A DNA stretch of 32,021 nucleotides, taken from contig JALONS010000013.1 of assembly GCA_025454855.1 (NCBI GenBank), positions 1 through 32,021 on the forward strand. The letters run 5' to 3'. Source of the DNA: Arcicella sp. Its GTDB lineage: Bacteria; Bacteroidota; Bacteroidia; Cytophagales; Spirosomataceae. This document shows positions 24,665 through 31,776 of this stretch, in pieces (the stretch's first letter is position 1; each line of letters starts with the position of its first letter). Made by a program: the position numbers and the translations under genes. The notes beneath the pieces are model-generated. The model did no database searches. It was not told the origin of the DNA and worked only from the letters and a program-made list of their open reading frames with translations.

Positions 24665-26260
24665 CTACTTCCATTCAATTTCTACTTCAATATCAACCAC
24701 ATAACCCGTATTTTTATCCGTATAAGTTTTCCTGATTTTTGTTGGAAATGCAATGGCATTGGTGGTAGTAACCTTTGCGTATTCACTCATATTAAACCTT
24801 ACGAAACCCATGAATTCATTTTGAGCTAAATCATCATAATCATAGGCATCAATGTCAAACTCTTCATAAATATTATCAACAGGATAATTAACGTTTTTCC
24901 ACGTTATCTGTCCATTTGATAGCATTTTGGGAGTAACGTTATTAATTCTTCGACTCGAACCAGTAGCTAATTCTACTCCTTTGGGAGTTGAAAATCGGTA
25001 AAATACATCTGGATAATCAAAGATGTCCCAATCATCGCCCGCTTTATCTCTGGCGGGAAGGCTCCAAAAAGTAATAGATTTTATCGTGGCTTTTTTGGTT
25101 ATATTCTCACATTTCTTCTGCGTATAAGTGGCACTACCGCCCGAGTAAAACAAATTGTTATTAGTCAAATACCGTACAGCGTAAGAAATTGGAATGCCGT
25201 AGGAAGCATCATTGGCATTGGACTGAATAAAGGCATGAATATTCTGAAGAGTCTTTTCAACCTCCGTGGAACTAATAGCCTTGATAGCATCTTCGGCTTT
25301 ACCCCCCAATATTGATACTTCAATACTTGAATTACTGAGTAGCTTTTTGGTGTCCTGACTCAAAGAAACCCCTACGGTTGTGATTCCTGTTTTGAATTTA
25401 GCAGCAAAATCAGCTTGCGTAATTTGCTCACTCCCTGAGTAGGTAATTTTAGCAATGACAATTCTACCGTAGGTAACTTGACTTATAAAGCCTAATGGAT
25501 TATCTGCTACAATATAGGATTTTATATCGTCTAAGGAGGCTTTGGCACTAAAAAATCCCGCTGGATTAGTGGGGTAATCGGTTGAAACGGTATGATACTT
25601 TTGAATGAAGGAGATATAAACCGATTTTTCTTCTATTTTTTCACTAATCTTCAATTTGCTATTGGTACTCAAAAGCCCGTAGCCGACATTCAACCCTAAT
25701 TCCAAAAGTCCTTGCTCTGTATTATGAGCTGCAGTAATCGTATAAATGTATTGACTTTTTACATTGTTCTTATATTTACTAACGAACCCATTAATAGCAT
25801 CTTTTATGGCACTGGCAGATGGATTTATAACTTTTTGAGAGGGTGCATTAGAGAGCGTGGTACTCAACGTTAAATCTTCACGGGCAATATTTCCAATCGA
25901 ATTCAATGTTCCTTTATTTCTGAGTTCTTTGAGCCTAATAATAGAACCAGGATATAACTCTGAGATGGTAGCATCATTATCAAAATTAACATTCATAAAT
26001 TCATCCGATGTTCTGTTAATTAAGATTTTTGTTTCATCGCAACTGAGTTCTGCGTTAGATAAAGAATAGGTTTGCTTATTCGTTCCTTGCGTTACTGTTC
26101 CACTTGAAGGTAGGGCTGGAAGTTCTGGAACACTACGAATAAGGGTGTTAATATCGTTAGTCGCTTTTTCGGGTTCAAGCTCATTTTTTTGACAAGAAAC
26201 AACTAACATTGAGAATAGAAATATCCATAAAGTTTGAAGCGGTAAATATTTTAATTTCAT
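24665..26260 (-). CDS. Cholesterol-dependent-cytolysin-like lipoprotein with C2-like C-terminal domain
   Basis: This 531-residue protein carries a lipoprotein signal ending VVSCQK (lipidated C23). Residues about 55-378 follow the thiol-activated cytolysin/CDC core: YPGSIIRLKELR (103-114), NPAGFFSAKASLDDIKSYIV (232-251), NPLGFISQVTYGRIVIAKIT (254-273), the paired glycines in SILGGKAEDAI (G319-G320) and YGIPISYAVRYLTNN (354-368). Each matches a landmark of listeriolysin-type proteins by recall. The cholesterol-binding domain 4 with its Trp-rich undecapeptide is absent. Instead residues 391-497 read like a C2 domain: TIKSITFWSLPARDKAGDDW at the start and DIDAYDYDDLAQNEFMGFV near the end, with clustered acidic loops suited to calcium. 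It may insert into membranes by lipid binding rather than cholesterol. CDC-like proteins in Bacteroidota are known; this domain combination is inference. Confidence 0.82.
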   Translation of the reverse strand: MKLKYLPLQTLWIFLFSMLVVSCQKNELEPEKATNDINTLIRSVPELPALPSSGTVTQGTNKQTYSLSNAELSCDETKILINRTSDEFMNVNFDNDATISELYPGSIIRLKELRNKGTLNSIGNIAREDLTLSTTLSNAPSQKVINPSASAIKDAINGFVSKYKNNVKSQYIYTITAAHNTEQGLLELGLNVGYGLLSTNSKLKISEKIEEKSVYISFIQKYHTVSTDYPTNPAGFFSAKASLDDIKSYIVADNPLGFISQVTYGRIVIAKITYSGSEQITQADFAAKFKTGITTVGVSLSQDTKKLLSNSSIEVSILGGKAEDAIKAISSTEVEKTLQNIHAFIQSNANDASYGIPISYAVRYLTNNNLFYSGGSATYTQKKCENITKKATIKSITFWSLPARDKAGDDWDIFDYPDVFYRFSTPKGVELATGSSRRINNVTPKMLSNGQITWKNVNYPVDNIYEEFDIDAYDYDDLAQNEFMGFVRFNMSEYAKVTTTNAIAFPTKIRKTYTDKNTGYVVDIEVEIEWK

Positions 26261-26330
26261 TGGGTTATTAATATTTATGTCTATTTATAAGTTATAAACG
26301 CTGAAATTAATAGACTATATTTGATTATTT

Positions 26331-26353
26331 TAGCGTAATTCTACCTAATTTTC
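26331..26353. promoter_or_regulatory. Shared 23-bp motif upstream of the cytolysin-like gene
   Basis: The sequence tagcgtaattctacctaattttc is near-identical to 9331-9353 before the RHS gene. Here it lies 70 nt upstream of the cytolysin-like start, in the divergent intergenic space with the OB-fold gene. A TATATTTG box (26316-26323, plus strand) close by matches the Bacteroidota -7 element for the OB-fold gene, but no clear upstream box pairs with it. Confidence 0.35.
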
Positions 26354-26411
26354 AAGTATTTTTGGGGAATATATAGCTATTTTCAGATTTTCATCAAAAT
26401 ATTGGGTTCAT

Positions 26412-26810
26412 ATGGCTAAATACAAGCCAAAAAAAATTATCATTGTTTGCTGGGTTGGCATTTGCTTAACCCTCCTAACGAGTATCAAGGCTTTTGCCCA
26501 AGATATTGATACCATCACTACCAAACAAGTCAATCAGTATCTTAACAAAGAGGTAGTTCTCAAAGGAACAATCGTCCATATCAAAGCCCATCAGACGGAG
26601 CAAGGGGACAACATGGTATTCATCGACTTGGACGACAAATATCCCCATAATCTCATTTCCATTACCATTTATGAAAATGTTTTGAATCAACTCAAACCCG
26701 CCATTTACGGATTTCTTAACAAAACGGTAGCAATTAAAGGAATAATCAAATCTTATCGAAAAGCACCCTCTCTTAAACTGAAAAAGCCCGAACACTTGTC
26801 AGTATTATGA
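26412..26810 (+). CDS. Secreted OB-fold protein
   Basis: This 132-residue protein has a signal peptide (KKIIIVCWVGICLTLLTSIKA, cleavage near FAQ). The mature part starts with ITTKQVNQYLNKEVVLKGTI and continues with VFIDLDDKYPHNLISITIYE and LNKTVAIKGIIKSYRKAPSL. This is the five-strand pattern of small OB-fold domains that in Bacteroidota are often exported and of unknown ligand. It is divergently transcribed from the cytolysin-like gene, sharing a 151-bp promoter region with it, so joint regulation is possible. A strong terminator follows. Confidence 0.85.
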   Translation: MAKYKPKKIIIVCWVGICLTLLTSIKAFAQDIDTITTKQVNQYLNKEVVLKGTIVHIKAHQTEQGDNMVFIDLDDKYPHNLISITIYENVLNQLKPAIYGFLNKTVAIKGIIKSYRKAPSLKLKKPEHLSVL

Positions 26811-26928
26811 GAATTTTCTTCGATTTTCCTTAAACTTGTGATTTTGTGGGTGGGTAACCCGTAATAGAGTGAGGGGGAAGAAGCGTTGTGGGTTCGGGTG
26901 AGAAGATTATGCCATTGAAAATGAGGAT

Positions 26929-26986
26929 AAAAGCCTTCCGCCAGAGCGTGGATTAGTCGGGCGGATGAATGGCGGGTGGCTTTTTT
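26929..26986 (+). terminator. Rho-independent terminator of the OB-fold gene
   Basis: The arms aaaagcc and ggctttttt enclose an inner ccgcc/ggcgg stem and end in a run of six T on the plus strand. It lies 119 nt after the OB-fold gene stop. The rest of 26811-27122 is G-rich and then AT-rich, with two further inverted repeats described separately. Confidence 0.75.
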
Positions 26987-27014
26987 GTGGGCTGGCAGAT
27001 TTTTTGGTGGGTTG

Positions 27015-27057
27015 GGTTATTAATTAATTGACGGTAAATATCATTTAATTAATAACC
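27015..27057. repeat. Perfect 13-bp inverted repeat
   Basis: The arms ggttattaattaa (27015-27027) and ttaattaataacc (27045-27057) surround a 17-nt loop and directly abut the next palindrome. It could be the terminator of the convergent small gene or part of a recombination site. Confidence 0.65.
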
Positions 27058-27059
27058 TT

Positions 27060-27090
27060 TTAAATGTTTACTTTAAAAGTAAACATTTAA
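27060..27090. repeat. 31-bp palindrome, left copy
   Basis: The arms ttaaatgtttacttt and aaagtaaacatttaa meet around a single A. The 23-bp core, atgtttacttt-a-aaagtaaacat, is repeated exactly at 27347-27369. The two copies bracket the small gene 27123-27311. Confidence 0.8.
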
Positions 27091-27122
27091 GGAAGTGTGA
27101 TAAAAAGACGTTGGTATTAATT

Positions 27123-27311
27123 TCATTTTCTTATCTTTTTCAAATTTTCGGTTCGACTACCTTGATTTAATTCGTCGATAGCTTGGGCAAGCTGAAAATT
27201 AGTTAAGCCTTTGACTTTCATGGATTTATTTGCTTCCTGCTCTGCTTGCTTGAACAAAAGTCTTGTCAATAAATTATTGGTTTCGGGTGAGTTGTCTTCG
27301 GGTAAATCCAT
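27123..27311 (-). CDS. Small helical protein between two palindromes
   Basis: This 62-residue protein is acidic at the start and basic at the end: MDLPEDNSPETNNLLTRLLF, then KSMKVKGLTNFQLAQAIDEL and ENLKKIRK. The sequence LTNFQLAQAIDELNQG could be a helix-turn-helix fragment, but no family is certain. It has no partner gene for a toxin-antitoxin pair. A copy of the palindrome lies 35 nt upstream of its start codon in operator position, and the other copy lies 32 nt past its stop. Confidence 0.6.
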   Translation of the reverse strand: MDLPEDNSPETNNLLTRLLFKQAEQEANKSMKVKGLTNFQLAQAIDELNQGSRTENLKKIRK

Positions 27312-27346
27312 TGCAAATGTGGTTCGTTATCATTATAAGATTATTT

Positions 27347-27369
27347 ATGTTTACTTTAAAAGTAAACAT
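27347..27369. repeat. 23-bp palindrome, right copy
   Basis: The core matches 27060-27090 over 23 bp. It is located upstream of the small gene on the minus strand and downstream of the stop of the NUMOD protein gene at 27412. It could be an operator, or one of a pair of recombination sites of the pdif type that bracket small cassettes. Confidence 0.75.
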
Positions 27370-27411
27370 TTTGAACTTCTTTAAATTATAGCGTATTGGA
27401 GGTTCTACTTT

Positions 27412-29448
27412 TTACTTGCTATCTGTTATACTTTCGAGTATGGCTTTTACTTCGCCTTTCAAAAAATAAATTTCAGTATCTATTTTATCAGGTCCATCGC
27501 CCAAAATCCAAATCAGATTTGAAGCGGTTTTATTTTTACCATTAACCACGTAAGAAATACTTAGATAGGAAACATTATTTTCTCGGGATGCCTCTCCCAA
27601 ACTTTTATAATATCCTTTTTTATTACCCTCTAAATCATAGCAACTCACGGATTTATTACGTGGATTTATATATTCAAATTTAGCACTGTAGGCTTCAATG
27701 TCTATTTTATCAAGACCATCTCCGTATTGCCAAATAAAACCACAGGCACTCTTTCGCTCGCCAAGTAGCACTGAACCAATGGAAGAAAATGAACTATTTA
27801 CCATTTTCTTGGCAGCATAACTACTGGAAAAAACAGCTATCTTGTTCCCTTGTAAATCGTATTGGCTCACGGTCTTAGCTTCAAATTTCCTAATAACTTC
27901 TTTGAGTTCTCCTCGATATTCTTCTCCTACTTTTCGCCATATATATTGACCACTGACGTGTTGAGGATTGTTTAGAAATTTTTTAATGGTATTCTGTCCT
28001 ATACCTGTTTCATTGAAAGCATCATATATGGAATTATAGGTTGCAATCTTTACACCTGCTTTGGTGTATTGACACACGGAAATAGAGTTGGGACGAGACT
28101 TCTTGGGTCTTTTTAGAATAGTTGGGGGAAACGCCAATACTTCCTCTGCCGTGGCTGCTCGCCATATAAAACCACCGGCATTATCTCTTAACCCTTTACA
28201 ATTTCTATGAATGTTAGTGGAAGGTATGCCCGTTAATTTTGATGCCGAAAAAATACTGGTATAGGTTGCCAAAATATTCCCTTCCATATCTAATTGAGTA
28301 ATATCACTACCGCTTTGTTTAGATTTCTTGTATTGCCCATTGTAGGTTTGGTCTGTATATCGCCAAACATAGCCTCCTGCAGATTGAGACTTCCCTCGAA
28401 CACAGGATAAAATAGAACCCGATGCAAGATTTACCGATTTGGATGCAGCGGTAATACTATCAAATTCTTTTATAAAAACGCCTTCTAAACTATATTGATG
28501 TACCGCAACTTTAAATATCTTTTTTGAATATTCTCCCTCATAACTCATACCCTCATATCGCCATACATATTCATTCGTAAATTTCACTTTTAATAAGGCA
28601 CATTTTGAAATTAAATTTGGCATGATTCCAGTTGCCTTAGATGCTTGGATTACTGAGCTGTAAGTATTCAATTCTATTCCCGCAAGACTATACTGAATGA
28701 CTTTTTTTGTTTTTGAATAATGAGCATACTCTCCTTCATAGGTATCTGTTTCGTAACGGACAACAAACCCTTTTATCTGCTTTACTCGCTTTGATAATAC
28801 TTTTTTAAGGTCATACACTTTCGTTTGTAGTGCCTTTGCTGCTTCGGTTACACTTGGGAAATGATGGAGAAGTGTGCCGTCTAAGTGGTATTGGTGAACA
28901 CCTATTTGATTATGAATTTTCTCAGGTATTTTTCGTTTTACACTTCTGGTATCATTGGCAATGGTTTTATAAAAGATGGTTGTTCGATTACTAATTTCTA
29001 AATTATCTACGGCATTATTCAAATTGTCTCCGTCTTTATGTACAATATACAGGTCATGGTTCTCAAAATCCACTTTGGCAACATATAGTTCATACACTAA
29101 ACGATTAGTTGAAAAAGTATAGTTCTTTTTTTCATAACGCAAATGCACTCGAACAATAAAATTAAATGTTTGGGTATGTCCATTGTAAGTACCTCTCAAT
29201 ACTTGGGGTACTATCCGTTCTTTGGTATAATAGGATGTATGACAACCTTTAACAATAAAGGGTATTAAGCGGGGTAATGCTTTTACACGACCATAATTTG
29301 ACACTAAAAAATTATCATCAAAGTAGGGTATTTCTTTCCACTCCTCTCCTTCCATATCTTCTAAGGACAGATTCATGAATGGATATTTAGAGAAATCTTT
29401 ATATTTTAAAGCGGCTCTTGTTGAGAGAGTTTTTTGTTTATATCTCAT
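27412..29448 (-). CDS. NUMOD4/HNH endonuclease-like protein with about seven NUMOD1-like repeats
   Basis: This 678-residue protein has a NUMOD4 domain at about 34-85 (GEEWKEIPYFDDNFLVSNYG RVKAL) and an HNH_3-type domain at about 110-155 with IVHKDGDNLNNAVDNLEISN. H137, N145 and N149 fit the H-N-N arrangement of I-HmuI-like homing enzymes. From about residue 182 to 660 come seven repeats of roughly 60-70 residues. Each has a V-x-Q-Y-x-L-x-G start, a Y/F-x-S-I-x-x-A-S/A-K helix pair and an ending like GGYVWRY, the NUMOD1 DNA-binding pattern. Phage homing nucleases usually carry one or two. The protein is not inside an intron, so it is a free-standing enzyme or a DNA-binding protein reading a long site. 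No immunity or methylase partner is adjacent. Confidence 0.85.
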   Translation of the reverse strand: MRYKQKTLSTRAALKYKDFSKYPFMNLSLEDMEGEEWKEIPYFDDNFLVSNYGRVKALPRLIPFIVKGCHTSYYTKERIVPQVLRGTYNGHTQTFNFIVRVHLRYEKKNYTFSTNRLVYELYVAKVDFENHDLYIVHKDGDNLNNAVDNLEISNRTTIFYKTIANDTRSVKRKIPEKIHNQIGVHQYHLDGTLLHHFPSVTEAAKALQTKVYDLKKVLSKRVKQIKGFVVRYETDTYEGEYAHYSKTKKVIQYSLAGIELNTYSSVIQASKATGIMPNLISKCALLKVKFTNEYVWRYEGMSYEGEYSKKIFKVAVHQYSLEGVFIKEFDSITAASKSVNLASGSILSCVRGKSQSAGGYVWRYTDQTYNGQYKKSKQSGSDITQLDMEGNILATYTSIFSASKLTGIPSTNIHRNCKGLRDNAGGFIWRAATAEEVLAFPPTILKRPKKSRPNSISVCQYTKAGVKIATYNSIYDAFNETGIGQNTIKKFLNNPQHVSGQYIWRKVGEEYRGELKEVIRKFEAKTVSQYDLQGNKIAVFSSSYAAKKMVNSSFSSIGSVLLGERKSACGFIWQYGDGLDKIDIEAYSAKFEYINPRNKSVSCYDLEGNKKGYYKSLGEASRENNVSYLSISYVVNGKNKTASNLIWILGDGPDKIDTEIYFLKGEVKAILESITDSK

Positions 29449-29608
29449 CTTGACGGAAATGATTCTATGGGTTAAAACTGGAAAAGGAATCTCTATTTTT
29501 ACCGACTTTTTTACAACTAATTAATTCCCCTTTGTAAATATTTTGGCGGGTAAACTTAATGAAAAGTATTAGATTTTATAATTCTTTACCATAAATTTTG
29601 AGCATTTA

Positions 29609-29800
29609 TTATCCAAGAACTGAGTAATTTCTAAAAATTATTAACACTTTACTTTTCCGTTTGTCTATTCCTATGGTCTTCTTTTCTCCCTTTGTTAAGA
29701 TTGTAGTAATTTTATTTTTTACAAATGGGAAAAGTAAAAAAAATAAAATTGCTACAACGTATCCCATCGGAATAATCTCATTGATAAGCACACCTATCAA
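29609..29800 (-). CDS. Possible small membrane protein (doubtful)
   Basis: This 63-residue frame has a hydrophobic segment at about 13-27 (YVVAILFFLLFPFVK) followed by a basic tail, KNKITTILTKGEKKTIGIDK. It starts MIGVLINEII. AT-rich spacer DNA can give such frames by chance and no homologue was recognised. The flanking 29449-30026 region otherwise holds only promoter-type AT-rich sequence and a large hairpin. Confidence 0.3.
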   Translation of the reverse strand: MIGVLINEIIPMGYVVAILFFLLFPFVKNKITTILTKGEKKTIGIDKRKSKVLIIFRNYSVLG

Positions 29801-29948
29801 CGAATAATAGTTATTCTAACCAGTATTTAAAATCTCCATCATTTTTCAAGGACAGACCAAACAAAAACCATAAAATATACTATTATTTAACAACTTATCA
29901 CTATATTTGATATGCTCACATGGCTTTTATAGCCTTCATCAGATTACG

Positions 29949-30010
29949 AATGCTTGCAAAAGTTATCCCTAAATGCCACCGCCATAGCATTTAGGGCTTT
30001 TGCAAGCATT
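29949..30010 (-). terminator. 62-bp hairpin after the LytTR gene
   Basis: The outer arms aatgcttgcaaaa/ttttgcaagcatt and the inner ccctaaatgc/gcatttaggg form a nearly perfect 23-bp stem. It lies 16 nt past the LytTR stop on the minus strand. It lacks a clean U-run but is strong enough to end or protect the operon's mRNA. Confidence 0.7.
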
Positions 30011-30026
30011 GATAATCGACCCCAAA

Positions 30027-30377
30027 TTAATCCACAACTCCCCCTTGTAGAGATAAAATACCTCTTCGTCTCCTTGATACTTTGACAACCATCCCATTTT
30101 TCATCATCACCAAAGCACTTGATTGATGATACGATTGGATAAAATGAGGATTGACTAAACTGCTCCTATCTACTCTTTGAAAACCGTGCGTTTGTAGAAA
30201 AGCCTCAAAATATTTCAGGGTATGAGCTACCACTCGTTTACTACCATCTGTCAGTATAAAGGTGGTATAATTGGCTTGCCCTTTGAGCAGTACTATCAAG
30301 TTTACGGGTACACTCAGTCTGGTTTTACTGTTTAATACCACTCGGTTGGGATTATGAGTACTTTGATAGGTTTTCAT
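30027..30377 (-). CDS. LytTR-domain DNA-binding regulator
   Basis: This is a 116-residue protein from the ATG at 30377; an in-frame GTG at 30407 would add 10 residues and leave it only 2 nt after the upstream gene's stop. Nearly the whole protein is a LytTR domain: LIVLLKGQANYTTFILTDGS, then VVAHTLKYFEAFLQTHGFQR, then RSSLVNPHFIQSYHQSSALV and a basic end, VKVSRRRRGIL. LytTR proteins bind direct repeats near promoters. There is no receiver domain, so it would not answer a kinase through phosphorylation. It is the last gene of a three-gene operon with two envelope proteins, probably controlling that operon. Confidence 0.9.
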   Translation of the reverse strand: MKTYQSTHNPNRVVLNSKTRLSVPVNLIVLLKGQANYTTFILTDGSKRVVAHTLKYFEAFLQTHGFQRVDRSSLVNPHFIQSYHQSSALVMMKNGMVVKVSRRRRGILSLQGGVVD

Positions 30378-30409
30378 AGAGGTATGTACTATTTTGTAAA
30401 GAACCACAT

Positions 30410-30922
30410 TTAAAATCTTAGTGCAATCCCTACATTTAGTTGGTGATAGTCTCTCTGATAAAAAACAGGAACTAAAGATATTTTTGAACTCATTAATTTT
30501 TTATTGTATTCCATTACCGCTTGACGGAGTTTATTATTTGCACTCCCATTAACGATAAAGGCAATGATTAGTACACCTGCCCCTGATGCAAATATGCCTG
30601 TATTAAAGGATTTGCCAGATATAGCCCCTCCTAAAGTCCAGCCAATACCGAAGCCTCCGATAAACCCTAACACATTGGCGGTTGCTCGGTTCGATTTGTA
30701 GGATTCTAATAAAGGAGTAATTTGTTCATTGGGTTCTTTGAGTAGAATAGATGCTATCTGATTCGGTTTGTTATAATGGACTCCCTTGTAAAGAATACCA
30801 CTACTTTGATAATGGACAGTATCTTGGCTAATTTCTAAAGTTTGTGCCGAAACTTTAGAAATAAAAAATAATAGCATAAAAATTGAAATTTTAAAGTTGG
30901 TGTTCATCATGTCAAAAATCAT
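30410..30922 (-). CDS. Secreted or membrane protein of unknown function
   Basis: This protein has up to 170 residues; Met6 (30907) is an alternative start that gives a cleaner signal peptide (MNTNFKISIFMLLFFISKVS, cleavage after SAQ). The middle part has Gly-rich hydrophobic stretches at about 85-104 and 112-128 (VLGFIGGFGIGWTLGGAISG, then GVLIIAFIVNG) followed by a charged helix, NNKLRQAVMEYNKKL. The C-terminus, QLNVGIALRF, resembles an outer-membrane insertion signal. Proteins of this form are frequent in Bacteroidota without assigned function. It lies between the beta-barrel and LytTR genes in one operon. Confidence 0.8.
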   Translation of the reverse strand: MIFDMMNTNFKISIFMLLFFISKVSAQTLEISQDTVHYQSSGILYKGVHYNKPNQIASILLKEPNEQITPLLESYKSNRATANVLGFIGGFGIGWTLGGAISGKSFNTGIFASGAGVLIIAFIVNGSANNKLRQAVMEYNKKLMSSKISLVPVFYQRDYHQLNVGIALRF

Positions 30923-30947
30923 AAGAAAGTGAAATAAGGTTATATAC

Positions 30948-31565
30948 CTATTTTTCTCTGGGTAAATAGATTTGAAGTCCTAATTGAAAAGCAAAAATCC
31001 CAAATGATGTCAAGTTTGTGTTTAAATTTTGAGGGGTCTTATTGATAGAAAAATCGCTACCGTAAGTGGCAGTTATATCAAGTGATACTTGTTTACTAAA
31101 GAAACAACTCAGCCCTAAGCCTGTATTATAACTGGTTGAATAGCCTTCTTTAGTACTTAAATTTAATTCACCCAACATAAAAGGAAGAATATTCCTTCCT
31201 TCATTGCTGATATAGATTCGTAATGCTGGTCCAATAAATACAGCATCTTTTCTATAACTATTGCTGTTCCCTAAGTAAGTAATTTTACCCCCCACCGCAA
31301 AATACGAGTTTAACATTTTTAATCCAGTTATTGAGCCTAAAAATATTCCTTGTGTTGAAGTGATTGTATTACCCGTTCCTCCAAATCCATTGTTTACAAT
31401 ATTGGTTGTTTTTACATTTAGGTAGGATAGACTTCCTCCTAATAACCAAGTACCTTTATCAAGATAGGTCTTTGTCAAATGTTGGGTAGAATCTTGTGCA
31501 TTTGCAATGGAAACAAATAAGATAAAGAAAAGGCAAAATGCCAAAAAAATTTGCTTTAGAAACAT
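30948..31565 (-). CDS. Outer-membrane beta-barrel protein
   Basis: This 205-residue protein has a signal peptide ending at NAQ (FLAFCLFFILFVSIANAQ) and about eight amphipathic strands, for example GTWLLGGSLSYLNVKT, YFAVGGKITYLG, AVFIGPALRIYISN, GYSTSYNTGLGLSCFF and QVSLDITATYGSDF. The last strand, IFAFQLGLQIYLPREK, ends close to the aromatic C-terminus expected for barrel assembly. It fits the small OmpA/OmpW-like Bacteroidota porin-fold family. It is the first gene of the operon with the 170-residue protein and the LytTR regulator, and its promoter region (31566-31767) lies beside the MITE-like element. Confidence 0.88.
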   Translation of the reverse strand: MFLKQIFLAFCLFFILFVSIANAQDSTQHLTKTYLDKGTWLLGGSLSYLNVKTTNIVNNGFGGTGNTITSTQGIFLGSITGLKMLNSYFAVGGKITYLGNSNSYRKDAVFIGPALRIYISNEGRNILPFMLGELNLSTKEGYSTSYNTGLGLSCFFSKQVSLDITATYGSDFSINKTPQNLNTNLTSFGIFAFQLGLQIYLPREK

Positions 31566-31767
31566 ATAAATAAGAGTTTATAAAATTTGTGATTTCAGGT
31601 AGTTAATATCCTCTTTAACTACCTATGTGGATGCCCCCAACTGTATCTATTACTCTAAGTGTATAAACTTTTCTGATAAATTATCATTAAAAATTGCCCC
31701 AACGGAAACCATCAGGGCAAGGTAAAATAAATAGTTCTACACTTTTTATCCCAATTTAAGTAAATAA

Positions 31768-31776
31768 TTAACGTAT
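31768..31776. repeat. Left 9-bp target site duplication of the MITE-like element
   Basis: The sequence ttaacgtat directly abuts the left inverted repeat and recurs directly after the right one at 100-108. A 9-bp duplication fits several DDE transposase families, so it does not identify one. Confidence 0.75.

Noticed and set aside
26475-26795. 106-residue minus-strand frame opposite the OB-fold gene
   Set aside because: The plus-strand product has a clear signal peptide and OB-fold pattern. The reverse frame has neither.
27123-27311. Half of a toxin-antitoxin pair
   Set aside because: No partner gene lies within 300 bp on either side, and the protein matches no antitoxin family that I recognise.
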